A DNA stretch of 64,000 bases from assembly GCF_024868665.1 (NCBI RefSeq), contig NC_079890.1, positions 31,869,174 through 31,933,173 on the forward strand, read 5' to 3'. This document shows, in pieces, positions 1 through 13,922 of this stretch. The first letter of the stretch is position 1. Each line of letters begins with the position of its first letter. The DNA is from Triplophysa rosa (taxonomy: Eukaryota; Chordata; Actinopteri; Cypriniformes; Nemacheilidae). The position numbers were made by a program, and so were the translations under genes. Under the pieces are notes generated by a model, which saw nothing but the letters and a program-made list of their open reading frames with translations, made no database searches and was not told where the DNA came from.

Positions 1-1622
1 AAATGCCATCAAATCAAAGATAAAAGCTAAAATTAGGAAACCCATATATTGTGCCTCACTCTGGTTTTTGCTGTCTTGAGGGCTTCCTTAAAACTGATTA
101 GTTGAATTGTTGCTCAGGCAACCCACCGACTGTGCAGTTTTGCCCATCGCTTGTGTTTAGTTATTAAAACATCTTCTTGAGCTAATGCTAAAGCATTGGT
201 CAGTGAGAACGAAAAAGGCCGGGACTCTTGCGGCTTGAACCACAACCCACCATGTGTGTCTTGTTAAGGGCAGTTATGACAAATGGCAGCAGCTGCACAA
301 ACTAATCTCTCTGTAGCTTTCACACATGGCATTCAATTAACAATGGGCCACTGTCAGACCGTAATCCAGAGCTAGCCAACCTGCCCCTTCTCCCGCTGGC
401 TTAGCCAATCTGTACAGTATGGGAGTGTGGAGAAATGTTTTAAAGTGCTTGGCGTTTTTTTATTGAGTTGACGTTAGCTTTGCCGCTCCAGCTCAATCAA
501 GTTTGTATAGGTCAACGGAGTACCTTTGTACTGAATAGCATTAGCACATGTACAGTGTTTATGTATAGAAGTAGTTAAGGTATTTAGGTCACTATAATGC
601 AGCACAAAGACGCTCGCGTATTCATGCACACTTACACGGCTGCTTGGGTTGGCTTGTGTGTACGTGTGGCGGGAAGTGGCTTGTCAGGGACTACATTCCC
701 ACTGGGTTTGTAATGATGAAGTGTGTGTTGCAGCGGTCACTGTCGGATGGACTCGAATGAATAGACACCCTTTGTGAGACTAGTGTTCTCACATATTCTA
801 TTCTAGGGTTAGATGCGCGCAGATATCAATCGTTTTGATGCTTGAACTTAGATGGTTTTGGAGAAGAGCTACGATCTGGTCTAGATTTTCCTGGCTGTTA
901 GAAGCATGGACAGTAAGGTCAGGAGTGCATTGTGACTAAATATGGACTAAAATGAGTTAGGAAAAGAGATGCCAGGCTCGAAATGGTAAAGTAAAGCCGA
1001 GAGCATGAATGAATCAAGTGAATGAGGAAAGCTAGGGCTTTGACTTTTTTCTACTCCGAATCCAAGAATAATTAAGCTCGATCCCTCTGGCTGTGGACAA
1101 AGCCAGAGAGTTATTGAAGAAAAAGAGAAAGTTTGGAAGTGTGTGGGGGAGTTGAAACCAACCGTGGCAAGACTGACCAACCCCATCGCGCCGACACACA
1201 CCGTATTCATTCATGAAGTCATTTCATTCTGACTTTAATGTTTAGGCCTTTTGTAGATCAGTCATCCTTCGTTCTATATTTCTTTAAAGATTACGTGTAA
1301 ACATTGGCCTACACTGTGTTTTGTTTAACTCAGAAGACCTTGTGAACTGGCAGCCCATGTGACTTCCCATACATACACCAAAGCACACACACATACATAC
1401 ACACACACACCTTGGCCTGCGGGAGATTGCTTGCAGGCATAGTATGTTTTTATTGCATGTTAAAGTTCCTTGTACAGGAGAACATTGACACGATTATTCC
1501 TCTGATTTATGAACAATAGCAATCCAGCCCACAAATTCACTTGTTGTCCAGAGTTTTGTTTGAAGTGCTCTGGGTGGGTGGAGAATAGACGAGCTTAGAC
1601 AAGCATCATTGTTACTAATGCT

Positions 1623-1669
1623 TTTACATTTACATTTAGTCATTTGGCAGACGCTTTTATCCAAAGCGT
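1623..1669 (+). repeat. Teleost repeat fragment (CATTTGGCAGACGCTTTTATCC)
   Basis: The word TCATTTGGCAGACGCTTTTA followed by TCCAAAGCG is widespread in teleost genomes as part of dispersed repeats. Only this short core is present. Confidence 0.55.
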
Positions 1670-2596
1670 AAGAAGCATCCAAAGAATAGAAGCAATTTGT
1701 GCAACAAAAGAACAACAATGCATATAGATGAAGTAAAACAGGTCTCAATTAGCCTACGACAGTATACGAAGCTAAGAATTTCTTTTCTTTTTGAAATGAA
1801 ATCCCTTTTACTAAATAATAAACGTTGCCACGTAATATGTGCTGCACTGCATGTGCCATGCACACAAATGATGCAAAAGGTGTGCTATTATTTTAAAAGC
1901 AATCGGACTTAAAATATTTGCCTGCTGGACAATAAAATGGGTGGAAAAATTCTGTAGATTGACTTTGAAGGTAGGATGTGCTCTTAAACTAGTAAGAAAG
2001 CACCCTAGCAACCACATAGCAGTACACTTATAAGCAGCTCAGAGCAGCTGCATCCTGGCAACTACCTACAAGGGACCAAGAGCCACATACTTTTTTTTTA
2101 AAGAAAAGGCAAAAATTCAGTTCTGCTTCTATTTTGAAAAGTGATCTAGTTAAGTTAAGGTGGAGAACTTACAGGATCCGAAAAGCCTCGAATAACATTT
2201 GCACTTCCGTTTTCATTTTATTCACCTTGTCAAGAAAGCAGCGCTGCTACAGAGGCGCCAGTTTCTTCATGAATGGAAAAAGTCCTCAGCTTTGAGAGGA
2301 AAGCGTTCGTTTTTTCCCCCCATTTTTTCCCATGTTATCTTGTGGGATTTGGACAGTCAGCTCTGTTTAATGCTGCGGTTTGGCTGGAAGCTGGTATAGG
2401 CTGGTATTTTTAAAGGAGTATCTGATCTTAGATGAGTTGTGTAAGTGCAGTGAGCAGAACAGCACGGGGCTTTGTGACAACAGACACACACTCTCTCTTG
2501 TGCTGCACCTGCGGATTCGTAAAGTACAAAGGGCCACCGCCAATCATTCTGCTACTGTGCTTGTCTGGCATCTCCGAAGGAGATCAGATCACCCTG

Positions 2597-2598
<2 letters not shown>

Positions 2599-2625
<27 letters not shown>
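2599..2625. repeat. (TG)n microsatellite
   Basis: Uninterrupted TG dinucleotide run of about 13 units in intron 2. Confidence 0.9.
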
Positions 2626-2629
<4 letters not shown>

Positions 2630-4316
2630 GACTTTGTCAGCACCTACATCATTGCTATATCATAAATCACAGGACTTTACAGCTCTCAGGGCATTGCTTG
2701 CATGTGCAACACGAAAAATCTCTCTTAAGTGCCCATGCGTGCTGACAGAGTGTGTGTGAGTGAGAGTATTTATATATGTATATTCACTTGAGTTCAGGGC
2801 AGGACACAGACTGGCATGTAGCATGTGACATGATGTTAGTCACGCACACCCTGTGTAGCAACGCTGCTATAAATCACAATACGAGTTGCTGGGATCACAA
2901 ATATAAATATCACTGGACCACTAGCCACTATTGTAAATGTTGCTTGTTGCCTGAAAATGTTGCTTGTTGCCTTAATGGTTTATTATCTGACACTTAATAA
3001 ATCCAATTCAAAAGGTGTTTCTCAAATAACAAGTTTTCCCAGAACAGTTTGAATTTTTTGGAAAAGTATTGTAATTCAGACTTTTCAGCGACAACAACAT
3101 ATACAATAAAATATAAATGAGTATTAAATAAATATATAAATTAATATTAATATAAATTGTTATATTATAACCAAACACAGATCAGAATTTAACATCGGGC
3201 CAGCCGTGTGCGTCCGATGAAACCGTCTAGAGAAATCACCGACTTTGCATTGCAGACGTTGACAAACATTTCTGCAATCTTTTCTGAAACTTTTAAGACG
3301 ACGTGAGATTTCTAGGGTGTTTTTTATAGTAATCAAATAATCCGAAGCGAATCTCACTCCTCATTTTATTTACACCTATGAGAAACAGTTGAGATACCAA
3401 AGACCTCATTGGTATTTTTTCCCAACGAATGGCTAGTAGCTTATTTTTGTAATGGAATTTGACTCGCCAGCGCTAAATTCCCTCTCCGTCTAGTGCACCG
3501 TGTCTTCACTGGGAAACTACAACTCTCACCCCGAGCCTCCATGTAGTCAAATGACACAGACAGCCTGTTGTACCCCAACAACAAAAGCCATGAATTCCTT
3601 AAGAATGGCCTTGTGTTTGTGAGCACACCCCGACGGGACCTCCGCTCCGCGTCTATACGTCTTCATCGTCGGCCTTTGTCGGGGTGTGGCGGCCCTACAG
3701 ACTGAAAAGACTCTGCCATCACCTGCCAGACTGTAGGAATGTTAATGCCATGGCCTTGATAATTGGATTTTACTCACACCGTCTGCAAGAAACTCACACA
3801 CACACATCTGCGGATGGATGTTCTGGCCTGCCATTGTTCTGCAGCCCTCTTAGCAGAGTGCTCAATAGAAGCTTGCTGTGTTTGCATAGGGCCTCACGTC
3901 TCCATAAAGAGTGTTTACAGTCTGTGTGCGTGTGTGTATGTCTGAGTGTATGTGAAACCGCTCGAGTGCCAGGCACATGCCCGTCTGTTTGCTGGTACGC
4001 ATAGGTGTGCAGAGTAACAAAAGAGTGTGAGGAGAAAAAGTAAAACGGAAGAAGATAACTTCTCAACTGCATTACTGTTATCCAGCTGTGTGGTTAAATG
4101 ACTCAACATGGTGTTACCGAGAGATAAAGGAAGGGAGATATAGAAAGACAATTTTCACGCAAAATTGTTAATATTTGTCACGACTAAAGGATTTTGTCAG
4201 CAATATGATACAGCCGCAGGTTCCTCATTGCTTCTATTGAACTACCCACCAAATAAGAATAAAAATATTAAAAACACAAATTTTCTTTGAGACTTTTGTT
4301 TTATTAAGCACATTTA

Positions 4317-4777
4317 TTTAAGGGGTTCACTCCCATATGAAAGTTTTGTCCTCATTTACTCACCCTCATGTTGTTCCAAACCTGTGTGACTTCTCGGGGT
4401 TAAAGGGGCTGTTCACTAAAAATAAAAATAACCCAGAGAAAGATATTTGGAAGAATGCTTGTAACCAAAGAGTTATTGGCCACCATTGACTACCATGGTA
4501 GGAAACATTGCAATTGTAGGCAAAAGTGCTCCAGAACAGTTTGCTTTCTTACATTCTTCAAAATGTCTTCTTTTGTGATCAACAAAACAAAGAAATTTAT
4601 GAAGCAATTTTCCTACTTAAGTAGTCAATGGTGGCCAAGAACTGTTTGGTTACAAGCATTCTTCCAAATATATTTCTCTGTGTTCATCAGAACAAAGAAA
4701 TGTGTACAGATTTGGAACAACTTGAGGGTGAGTAAATGAAGACAGAATTTTCATATGAGGGTAAACTGTCCCTTTAA
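4317..4777. mobile_element. Inverted-repeat MITE (cyprinid AAAGGGATAGTTCACC-like family)
   Basis: Arms are complementary: the left has CATTTACTCACCCTCATG and GTAACCAA near TTGACTACCATGG, the right has the reverse of each ending in GAGGGTGAGTAAATG and CTGTCCCTTTAA. It has no coding capacity. The same family recurs at least four more times in the window. Confidence 0.8.
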
Positions 4778-7700
4778 GGACAATCCTTATGTTATCTAGA
4801 AAATAAACTCCTTGACATGTAAACCCAGATAATAGTTGACCTCTAAAGAAGCTATTCGGCAATATATGCAGTAGCAGGAGATTGTGTCAATGTTCTTACT
4901 ATATAATGTATTTTAAACTTCACTGGAATGCTCTATAACTATTATTTAGCATTGGTTTAGTTTTAAAAACCTCACACTATAGTTTGTTAGTATTCCTGTG
5001 GGTGTTTTGAAACTTTTTACATTTGTGATACAGATTGTTAGAGCTATTCTAGCCTAGGTGTATTTATGGTGTGGGATCAGTGTGTGTTGGGGCATGTACT
5101 TATTTAATATAATTTTAAAAAATTTTTACACTGAGCTATTGATTTTTTTACATCTTAGTAGTGACCTAAATTCCTTTCATTTACCTTAGAAGACCCAACC
5201 AACCAACCAAACTCACCAACCACACGCTTAGCCCTCTATTACTTAGGTAATATTTGGCATGTTTTTTTTAGCATTTAAGTTTCTTGTAAGGAAACTGTGA
5301 CTGGAAACTGTTCCCTTCACTGGTAATATACTATATTGTAAGATGTTTTGTGCTATTCGTTACATATAGCCTACACATGCAGCATAAGAGATGTGTTGTG
5401 TTTGGCATACACTCTATATTTGCCTGTAATCTTCGTCAAAGCAAAGAGCTTGGAACAATTACATCGGCAAGTTTACTCACAGCTGTAGTTTTGGCTTGCT
5501 GGCGGACTTGAACGTGCTCACTGCCAGTTTTTGCCTTCAGGTTCTCTCACTCAGAATATTCATACAGTGGAGCCACGGCTGCATTCCAGTGACTGTGAGG
5601 TGAGCTTTGCCTGACAAAATGGTCTGCAAAATGTCGGGAACATAAAAAGGAGAAATCTTTATAACTTTATACGATAGGGAAATAATGCTCATATATATAG
5701 TAGATAGGTTCCTGACTTTTTTTTGCTAGTTAATCCCTATGCCCTTTTTGGGATTTACACCAAGATGGTTGCTTTTATTGTAATTTGTGCTGCACATTGA
5801 GCATTTGCTATTTATATGACAGTGGAGACATAAATATTTGGACGTTTTATAAAAATATAATAGATTTAGATTCCAGGTGTCCTCCGCACTATCAGCCAAA
5901 AGTATAGAGAGGATGTTATGAAGTATTTTATGATAAACATTATGAACATTTTACATCCCCAACAAGTCAGAAATAGGACTTTCTATAGACTATTTCATCT
6001 GCAACAACATAAACAAACATTATGTGGCCCAAACGTAACTTCCAGTAGACCTCCGCAATGAATTGAAAACTGTTGAGTAATTTTAATTGAATGTAATACT
6101 CTTAATATACAATAAAATATAAAATACATTGAGGTAGCTGATTGGACGATTCACACTCACGCCCTCCACCTGCCCCTTGCCAACCCAGATCGCAAGCTGC
6201 CAGGAGATCCCTCCTTCAAGGGAGGTCTGGGCCGAACCCAAGCACTGCGCACATGCATGCAAACTACATATGTATTGAGTTCTACAATGTGGTATGAGCT
6301 ATGAGATGATGAGACAACTGACAAAAAGTAACATCTTCCTATGTAGCTGTTTTTACACCCTCAACAACAGCAGAAATTTTGTCAGTTTTGTCATAAAACC
6401 AATACCAATTACCATTTTTGTCCAACCAACAAATGATGATTTAGTTTTTCAGATGTTGTCGTTCTGCTAGTTGAGAGTCAACATGCTTTAACAGCTAAAC
6501 ATTAAGTTGTTTCGTGCATTTTGCGGTTTGGATATGTAGTACGTGTCTGTGGTGCTGTATTTATAGTGAGATGCTGCGGAACGTGAGGCTCAACCTGCCA
6601 AGCTCGTAAAACACCTGTGTAAACACTGGGCCCATCACTCCGTTCCTCTGAGGAAAAGATCCTGTCAGCCCTCCTTCTCTCACTCGCTCTCATCCATACC
6701 AGCTCGCTGTGTGGGAGTCTCTCGTGCCTCCCTTACCTGCATATGAGAAAATTCCTTTCTTTTCTTATTTCCTTTTTCCAAGAAATACAAATTAAGAGAC
6801 ATACTGAATGACCCTCGGGTCAGTGGTCACCTAAGAAGTTGTCCAGAAAAAGAAAGTGTGTGTGTGAGGGGCCAACTAATGTTAAATCCTCCTTGGCACA
6901 ACCCATCCCCAACGTCACACACACACATTCACGGCCGTTTCATTTTACTAGATTATCAGTTCAGGGGAACTCCAAACCCTCACTCTGTACTCCAGACCTC
7001 CATGTTAACAGTGACAAACAACACACAGAGGGCAGATAAGATCATAGCACAATTGGGTTTGCGATAAGTCCCCTTAGTCCTCTTGATAAGCATCTACTGT
7101 GAATTTACATGTGGGTTTGAAGGAAGAAATCTGAATGCATGCAGACATTTCTATTACAAATAGTAATTCGTTTGCCAAACTTCTCAAAATCATTTGACAA
7201 GGATGTGCATGCAGAGAATACAGAAGGAAAAGTTAACAGTCACGGGGGGAACCACATTGAATAGAAAAGATCTTAAAGAATAAGTATAATAAATAGAATT
7301 CAGATTTATTTTATTTTTTTAAGTATTGCATTGCACTACTGTATATACCTTGACAAGAGCAGCATTACAGAATTGGATGGTCTTTCCCACAAGGCCTCTT
7401 AGCTTCTAGCTTCATCATCAAGACTTTCTTGGTCGTGCAAGGATAACTTGAAATATACCCTTCTAAAAACTGCTTAGACATGAGTTTTCAGATGGTCAGT
7501 GTTGGTAGCTACTCGACCAGCGTAGCCAGGCTGTTCACCAGCAAAATATTTAGTCAACCTGCATGGTAAAGCACGGTTTCTGGGACCAAAGTCTGGCTTC
7601 ATAGTCCAGTAGACCAGCCTTTCCCATCATAAACCATCGTAAAAGACCATGCTGGTCAAGTTATGCAGCAACTTTTTATGAAATAAGGAAAATGTCCATA

Positions 7701-8171
7701 TTTAGAGTATTAAAAACTCTAAATGATGATCAGGGATATAAATTATACTTTGAGTCACACATTAGCTTGTGTCCACCCTATGCGACTCCATGTTCCACTG
7801 GTCTGGCCATCTGCATTCCCACCAGGTGACATCATCTCCTCTCAACAGCCGTTTGCTCGCCCCACTCTTCCGGCGTTACGGCTCAAAGTGCGCATACTGA
7901 GGAGGGCAGAAGTGCGCTAATCGGCCCTGTGCTCTCCCACCAGTCACCACCCCCCAATCCCCCCCTCGGGCCCTGTGAGTTGTGTCTGGGCTGCTTGTAA
8001 CAGTATCTCCAGAAAGAAACACAAAATAGAGAGCTTCGTGAGGAGAGATTAGCTCAGGAGGTACATTGATAAGAGAGAAAACAAACAAAAGCGACTTGAA
8101 AACTACAAGCCGGTAAAAAAAAGGCACGTGGTGTGGAAAACACATAGATTTAATTTCCAAAATGAGAAAAA

Positions 8172-8316
8172 TGTTCAAAAATCATGTTTTTTTATAGTGC
8201 ATTCCAATTAATATCAATCAAACTGCAGTTGGTTTGTATTGATTTAAGCCATAATAACTAACAAACAAACAAAATACAGGTAACTAACATGATAAAAAAA
8301 ACATGATTTTTGAACA
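8172..8316. repeat. Inverted repeat with 24-25-base arms
   Basis: TGTTCAAAAATCATGTTTTT with its extension TTAT (8172-8195) is complementary to 8292-8316, with a single extra A. The loop is about 95 bases. It may be the remains of a small MITE. Confidence 0.7.
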
Positions 8317-10497
8317 AATTTAAAAACAGAGTTATCTCACTTTGGAAACAAACTCTTCATATAAAGATGCTTTTAGAAAGGTGTGGGTTTGGTTGGAAAA
8401 TGAACTTCAGATAATGTTTTAGCTGGTTTTAATAAAAAAATAGACGAGCAGTCAACATAATAGAGAAGAACGTAATGGTAAATCTGGTTGTGAACAGTTT
8501 TTTCACTAGATCGTCATTCCCGCTACATGATGTTAAACATGTGACACTTCTGTGGGGGACTCGTGTCTCATGTTCTGGTGGCTGCGGCCGTTCCACTCAA
8601 ATCAGGCACTAATATAAACCAGCGCTATTGTTGTAACTGCAAAAATAAATCCCACAACCTCCTCCTCTCACCCGAGTGCTACCACACACCATATGCGTCA
8701 GTCAACCGCAAAACACGCCGGCCATTATGGCTCTCCAGACTTCAAATTGAAAGCAGAGATGTGGATAAAGAAAAACACTTTGATACAGAATTTGATATTG
8801 TGCCCATAGTGTAAATGCAAGTACTGTAGGTTGTGCACTCATATCTGGTCTGTGGTACATCAAAAGCACTTTAAGAGACATCATTTAACCAGTCATGATT
8901 CAGTCTCTTTGCTTCAGGGAGAGTTCTAGTTCACAGGCTTTTCCATGAGAAATAACACAAAGCACACACCTATATTTGACTATTAGGAAGCCATTGGAAA
9001 ACTTGTGTTTGTTCTTAACAGTTAAATCCCCTTGACTTTGCCAGGATGTGTGTCCAGAGGGCCTGGAGCATTTATGTTCCTTCAAAGCAGTGACAGCTAA
9101 GCTCACGTATAGCGCCCTTAACCAAATATTGCTCTCCCGCCATCTCGCTCAACCTTTTCTCTGAAAGCTTTTCACTTGCATGTACTTGTAATGAGGAAAT
9201 GAGCTTGCATACCAGGCTGTAGGGTTGAGAGTCACCTGCCGAATAGCTGTAAGCTTGACTGTATACATGACTGTCAAGCTTCACAGACTCTCAGTTTAAC
9301 TCTTTCTTTTCCCTCGTCTTTTATTAGAACCCTGCGGGACCAGACAACAGATATCTGCTTGTTCTGTTTATACTGCAGTGGTGAGGGAATTATACTGGTT
9401 GTGTTTAAAGAAGGAGTGTACAAATTATGGATGGTAATTTTTGGTAATTATTTGGTAATTTTGTTGACTGAAGTTCAGGACTCGCTTCAGATAAAGTGGT
9501 ATGTCGGTCGGAACACAAGGTACCGCCAAAATGATTTCAGAACAAAACACTTTAAAAATTACAGACACAATAATGAGGCACTTTTTGGCACGTGTATGGC
9601 CATCCATTGTTGCAATAACTCAAATCTTTGCTTTACTGTAGTTCACTCTTATTTTATTGTTCCTGCATGGCGTCTTATCATCTGTAAGACCTAGCAAGAA
9701 TAGCACGCACTGAACTTATTAGTTCAAGTTATTGCATTACATTGAGTACAGTGTGCATGACGTGATTCTTGGCCGCGTTTGCTCTGTTGGGTTAATGAGC
9801 TGAACGAAAACAGGGTGACTTGTTTAGCCCCATTTGAGGCACCGTTGCAGTCTTAAGTTAGTCAGCATACACAGACGCCATTGCCAATCGGTTGTGTTTA
9901 CACTGGCAGAAAGGGATATGTTACACGACATGTCCACGACATAATCTGAGGTTTCTTCGTGGGACCACTGTTATTCATCTACTGAAAAAATATTTTGCTG
10001 AAATATTGGTCCCAATCCCCTGTCTTTTGTTTTTAGCAATTAGCACACATGCGTGACGCGCTGCCGTACTGGTGCGCTCGAAAGTTACACGAGCGGTTGC
10101 TCTGTGATGTGCATTGCATGAGAGTTGTGCTGTGTGCTACGCTTGAATGAGTAGACATATCTCGCATGCAGACGTCTGTCATCTGCCAGGTATAACAGAG
10201 AGCTCTTTCATTCCCCCGGTCCCCTAAAAGAGGCTCCCAGAGTTTCAGGGAAAGCATTGTTTGTGCTCTGCGATGTTTAATCAGTTTGAAATAGCCTCCA
10301 TATTAAAACTGCGGTTGTTGTGGAGAGGACAAGAAATGAAGAGTTGCTTGTTTGTGGGCATTGGGGGGTGGTGATGGGTTTGTGGTTTGTCTCTGAGGGC
10401 GTTGTTGATGTCATTGCCAGAACTGTGATAAGGATGTTGAAGAGAAAAGAGGTCAACGTGAACCTGTGAAGTCATCGGCCTGTTTTTATGAGTTTAA

Positions 10498-11926
10498 AGG
10501 GGTCATATGGCGGAAATATGTGTTTTTCTGTGTCTTTGGTGTGTTATAAGTTGCCCATGCATGTATTAAACACTTAAAATTGCTAAAATTAAAGTGTCGG
10601 AACAAAAGATGCATTCTATCTAAAAGCGAATGCGAACCCAGACCTGCCTGAAACGCCTCGTCTAACCACACCCCCACGAATGTACGTCACTTCGTAACAT
10701 GATTTGAATTAAGACCGCCCAAATCTAAACGCAAGTGAGGTGGGCGTACTTGTAAATCTCATTGTATCGTCACCGCCGCAGACATGTCGCGGAGACGCTG
10801 TGTGTTTCGTTGCGAAAAGACTCTTTGTTTGCCATGCCAAAAGATGAGACAACTAAAAACGAATGGTTACATTTTATTTACAACACTGTTCCAGAAAAGT
10901 ACAATCCGAATGTTCAAGTTTGTGCAGCGCATTTCACAGATGATAGCTTCATGAACCTGGGAGAGATCAAGGCCGGCAGTGCACGAAAGCTTTGGTTAAA
11001 AAGTGGGGCCATTCCAACCATTAAAACTTCGCTGGCACTTCAGATTCGCAGCCTGTAAGTATATTTTTATTGTAAAAGACTTTGTTACGGACTAACGCGA
11101 GTTTGTCGTGTGTTTGTGATCTGCAAATGCAGACACGCGTGCAACGTGAAAAAAGACAACATAAGTCCTAATAATCAGTAATAATGTTCCCACTAAAGGA
11201 AACAAATGTCGTGTTTATAATGTCTTTTTATATTTAGTATTTATTTTGGGTTTATTGTCTTTGTTGAGTCGCGACGAGATGTGGCGTAACACTGGTTGAT
11301 CAAGAAGGGCCAAAGTGCTCGCGTTATTTATACCATTCCCTGCTGTAATGCGAGCTTGTTTCAATCTCACACAAACTCTGTATGATGTATATGGTTGTTT
11401 GTTTATAATCTTTATAAAGTCGTATTTAAAAGGTAAAACAGTTAGCTATAGTTTTTAACTATTTAACATCATATTTTTTTTATAAAACCTTACCAATCCT
11501 TTACATCCTGCTCAAGTCGCGCTGGCAAAGTTGATGTATCGGCTTGATCATCTTCATATTCCGTATCAGATTCGGGCTCGAATTGATATAAGGAAGTACC
11601 GATGACATTTTATCACCTGTCAGTACAATTGCGTGGGAACATGATGTTCCGAATATGGTAAGAGGCGTTACATTTCCGTGAAACGCGTGCAGTATTCAAC
11701 CAATCACTATGCACTGGTTAACTGGCCAATCATAGCACACCTAGCTTTTCAGAGCCATGAGCTTTGTAAAAGATCCGCGTGTTTAAGAGAGGCGGGGCAA
11801 AGAGGAGATACAAACATGCACAGTATGTGGAAAATACAGCGTTTTTGAACCTTAAATCGTGTATACACATTGCATTCCATCTAAAACAAACGATAATATT
11901 AGTTTTAGCCCTGTCATATGACCCCT
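10498..11926. mobile_element. Kolobok-like DNA transposon remnant with THAP exon
   Basis: A 1429-base element bounded by inverted repeats AGGGGTCATATG and CATATGACCCCT. The flanks are TTAA (10494-10497) on the left and ATAA on the right, compatible with a decayed TTAA target duplication as used by Kolobok transposons, whose transposases carry THAP domains (family knowledge). Only a THAP-like first exon is left; no catalytic domain is seen. Confidence 0.6.
10784..11058 (+). pseudogene. Frameshifted THAP zinc-finger exon inside the transposon
   Basis: From the ATG at 10784 one frame reads MSRRRCVFRCEK, giving the first CxxxC pair of a C2CH THAP finger. One base out of frame the reading continues LFAMPKDETTKNEWLHFIY, then VCAAHF (the C..H pair) and a basic stretch to about 11054. 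Conserved LF-PKD, W and AHF features fit THAP. The frame change implies a small indel, so no intact finger is encoded. A good donor, CTGTAAGT, follows at about 11055, as in a first exon of a transposase gene. Confidence 0.6.
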
Positions 11927-12989
11927 ATAATATGTGTTCAAATTAATGGAAACTAAAAGAAAAACTTTGTTAAATGAAATGGAAATGCATTTGCACATAA
12001 GTGGCAAAATGGAAACTAACCACATTTTCTTTTATTTGTTTATTTTTTGATGTAAAGCATGAAGAGATTCTGCTTTTAATATTTAAATTATTTAAAAAAT
12101 CTAATGACTGTATTATTTTATACCAAATACACAAAAACTATGAACTACTAGACACTTAAACTAGAAACATTCATGTATGTTTATACAGTATATATATATA
12201 ATTTAATAACCCTGTCATAATATTCGTCTAGTTATTTCAAGCACCAACTCTTCATTGACTTGGAGATAGCCTACCATGGTGACCTCGTGTCCTGATGGCA
12301 TGCGTTCACCCGTTTTACAGTGGAGGCCTCTAAGACGTGATTACACAAATGTTTATATCTTCTACAGAGTGCTGCTGGAGAGATAAAGCGATGCTGATGC
12401 TTATCCTCTCTCCACACAGTAGAAACCACTAAGACAGAATGTAAACCAAGCCTTGCACCAGGACTTTCATGTGCTCCATTAGAGTTGGCCCTACTCAGAC
12501 TTGATCGACACTTTTTGAGCGTTAGCTTACCGTTAGCCTTCACCTCCCATTGGTCATATTGTCTTATTTCGCTGCCCTTCGGAAAGTGAATAATGCATCT
12601 TTTACTGTAGCACATTGTGTTTAGTGACACACTATAAGGAAATGTTTTGTGTTTGATACTTTCTGTGATGTGCTGGGTTACAGGAAACAAAAGGAGACAA
12701 TGCAGAACCTTGATAAGGAATGATTTCCTTGTTCCAGGTTAACTGAGGAGAAGAACAGGGCTGTTACACTTAGTGGACTTAGTTGAGTGTAAAATAGCCA
12801 TTGTGTTTATTTCAGCCTTCGAATGGCCGTTTGAAATTTCTTATTCTTATTAGTATCACTTATCTTAATATTACTTAGCACACTAGCCTAATGTTTCCTT
12901 GGCACAATGATTTCTCTCCAGACAGAAGGGCTCTGATTGCATTCCCCAAAGTCTCTCTGTCTCTCTGTCTTTCTGTCTCTCTTTTTTGT

Positions 12990-13660
12990 AAGCGAGACTG
13001 TACATTGTGCATAGGAAATCATCTTCAGTTAAACACCATCAAAACCAAGGAGGTCATTATTGACCTTAGAAAAAAAAGGGTGGATCATGCCCCCCTCGTC
13101 ATAAATGGAGATTGTGTAGAGAGAGTTACAGCATTTAAGTTCCTTTGAGTATATATTTCAGAGACTCTTTCCTGGACCAGCAACATCCTAGATCTGATAA
13201 AGAAGGCTCAGTAGCGCCTTCACTTTTTGAGAGTACTAAGGAAAAGTGGGTTGGAACAAAGGTTGCTGGTGTGCTCTTATCAGTCCACTATCCAGAGCGT
13301 ACTCACTTATTCTATCACGATGTGGTATGCTGGGAGTTCAGCAGGCGACAAGAAGTTATTGCAGAGGGTCATAAATTCAGCTCAAAGGATTATTGGTTGT
13401 ACTCTGCCCTCCCTGGAGGAGATTTCCAGCTCCCGGTGGCTCAAGAGGGCCGGGTTCATCATGTCAGATTCTTCCCATCCAGCCCATTACATATTTGATC
13501 TGTTGCCCTATATGTATATTTTTACTCTTGGTTTTTAGAAATGTTTTAGTAATGTTATATTATGTGATTTTTTTTAAACTGCACTAAGGGGGAGTTGCAC
13601 TGTAATTTCGTTGTATTTTAATACAAGGACAATAAACTAAACTAACTAACTAACTACAGA
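12990..13660 (+). mobile_element. L2/CR1-type LINE 3' end, reverse-transcriptase C-terminal remnant
   Basis: One frame reads LQLNTIKTKEVIIDLRKKR, APLVINGDCVERVTAFKFL, then LHFLRVLRKSGLEQRLLV, SVLTYSITMWYAG and RIIGCTLPSLEEISSSRW, ending FDLLP. This is the characteristic C-terminal part of fish LINE reverse transcriptases. Two in-frame stops, TGA 13146-13148 and TAG 13212-13214, break it. The 3' tail TTTCGTTGTATTTTAATACA, ACAATAAA and an (AACT)n run end the element. It is 5'-truncated and dead. Confidence 0.85.
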
Positions 13661-13922
13661 GTTTTTAGCTCAACTATTGTCAAGTTGGTCAAGAAAACCT
13701 TTAAGTACATGAAATGTCAATTGAACACTCAACTTAAACACATTTGCTGAATATTTTATGTAATAATTGAATTAGTGTGAAAATGTTTTTATAATTTGTA
13801 ATGAAAATAATTCTACCAAATTAATTTGTTAAAATGGCAGTCTTAATTATTACAAAATAATAGGCTTTATGCTGAATGTCACATGCAGAAACCGGAAAAC
13901 ACGTCTCATCGCATCCGGTTCA

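Noticed and set aside
12271..12690. 139-codon frame on the minus strand
   Set aside because: No recognised motif or conserved neighbour; composition and lack of splice context argue for chance.
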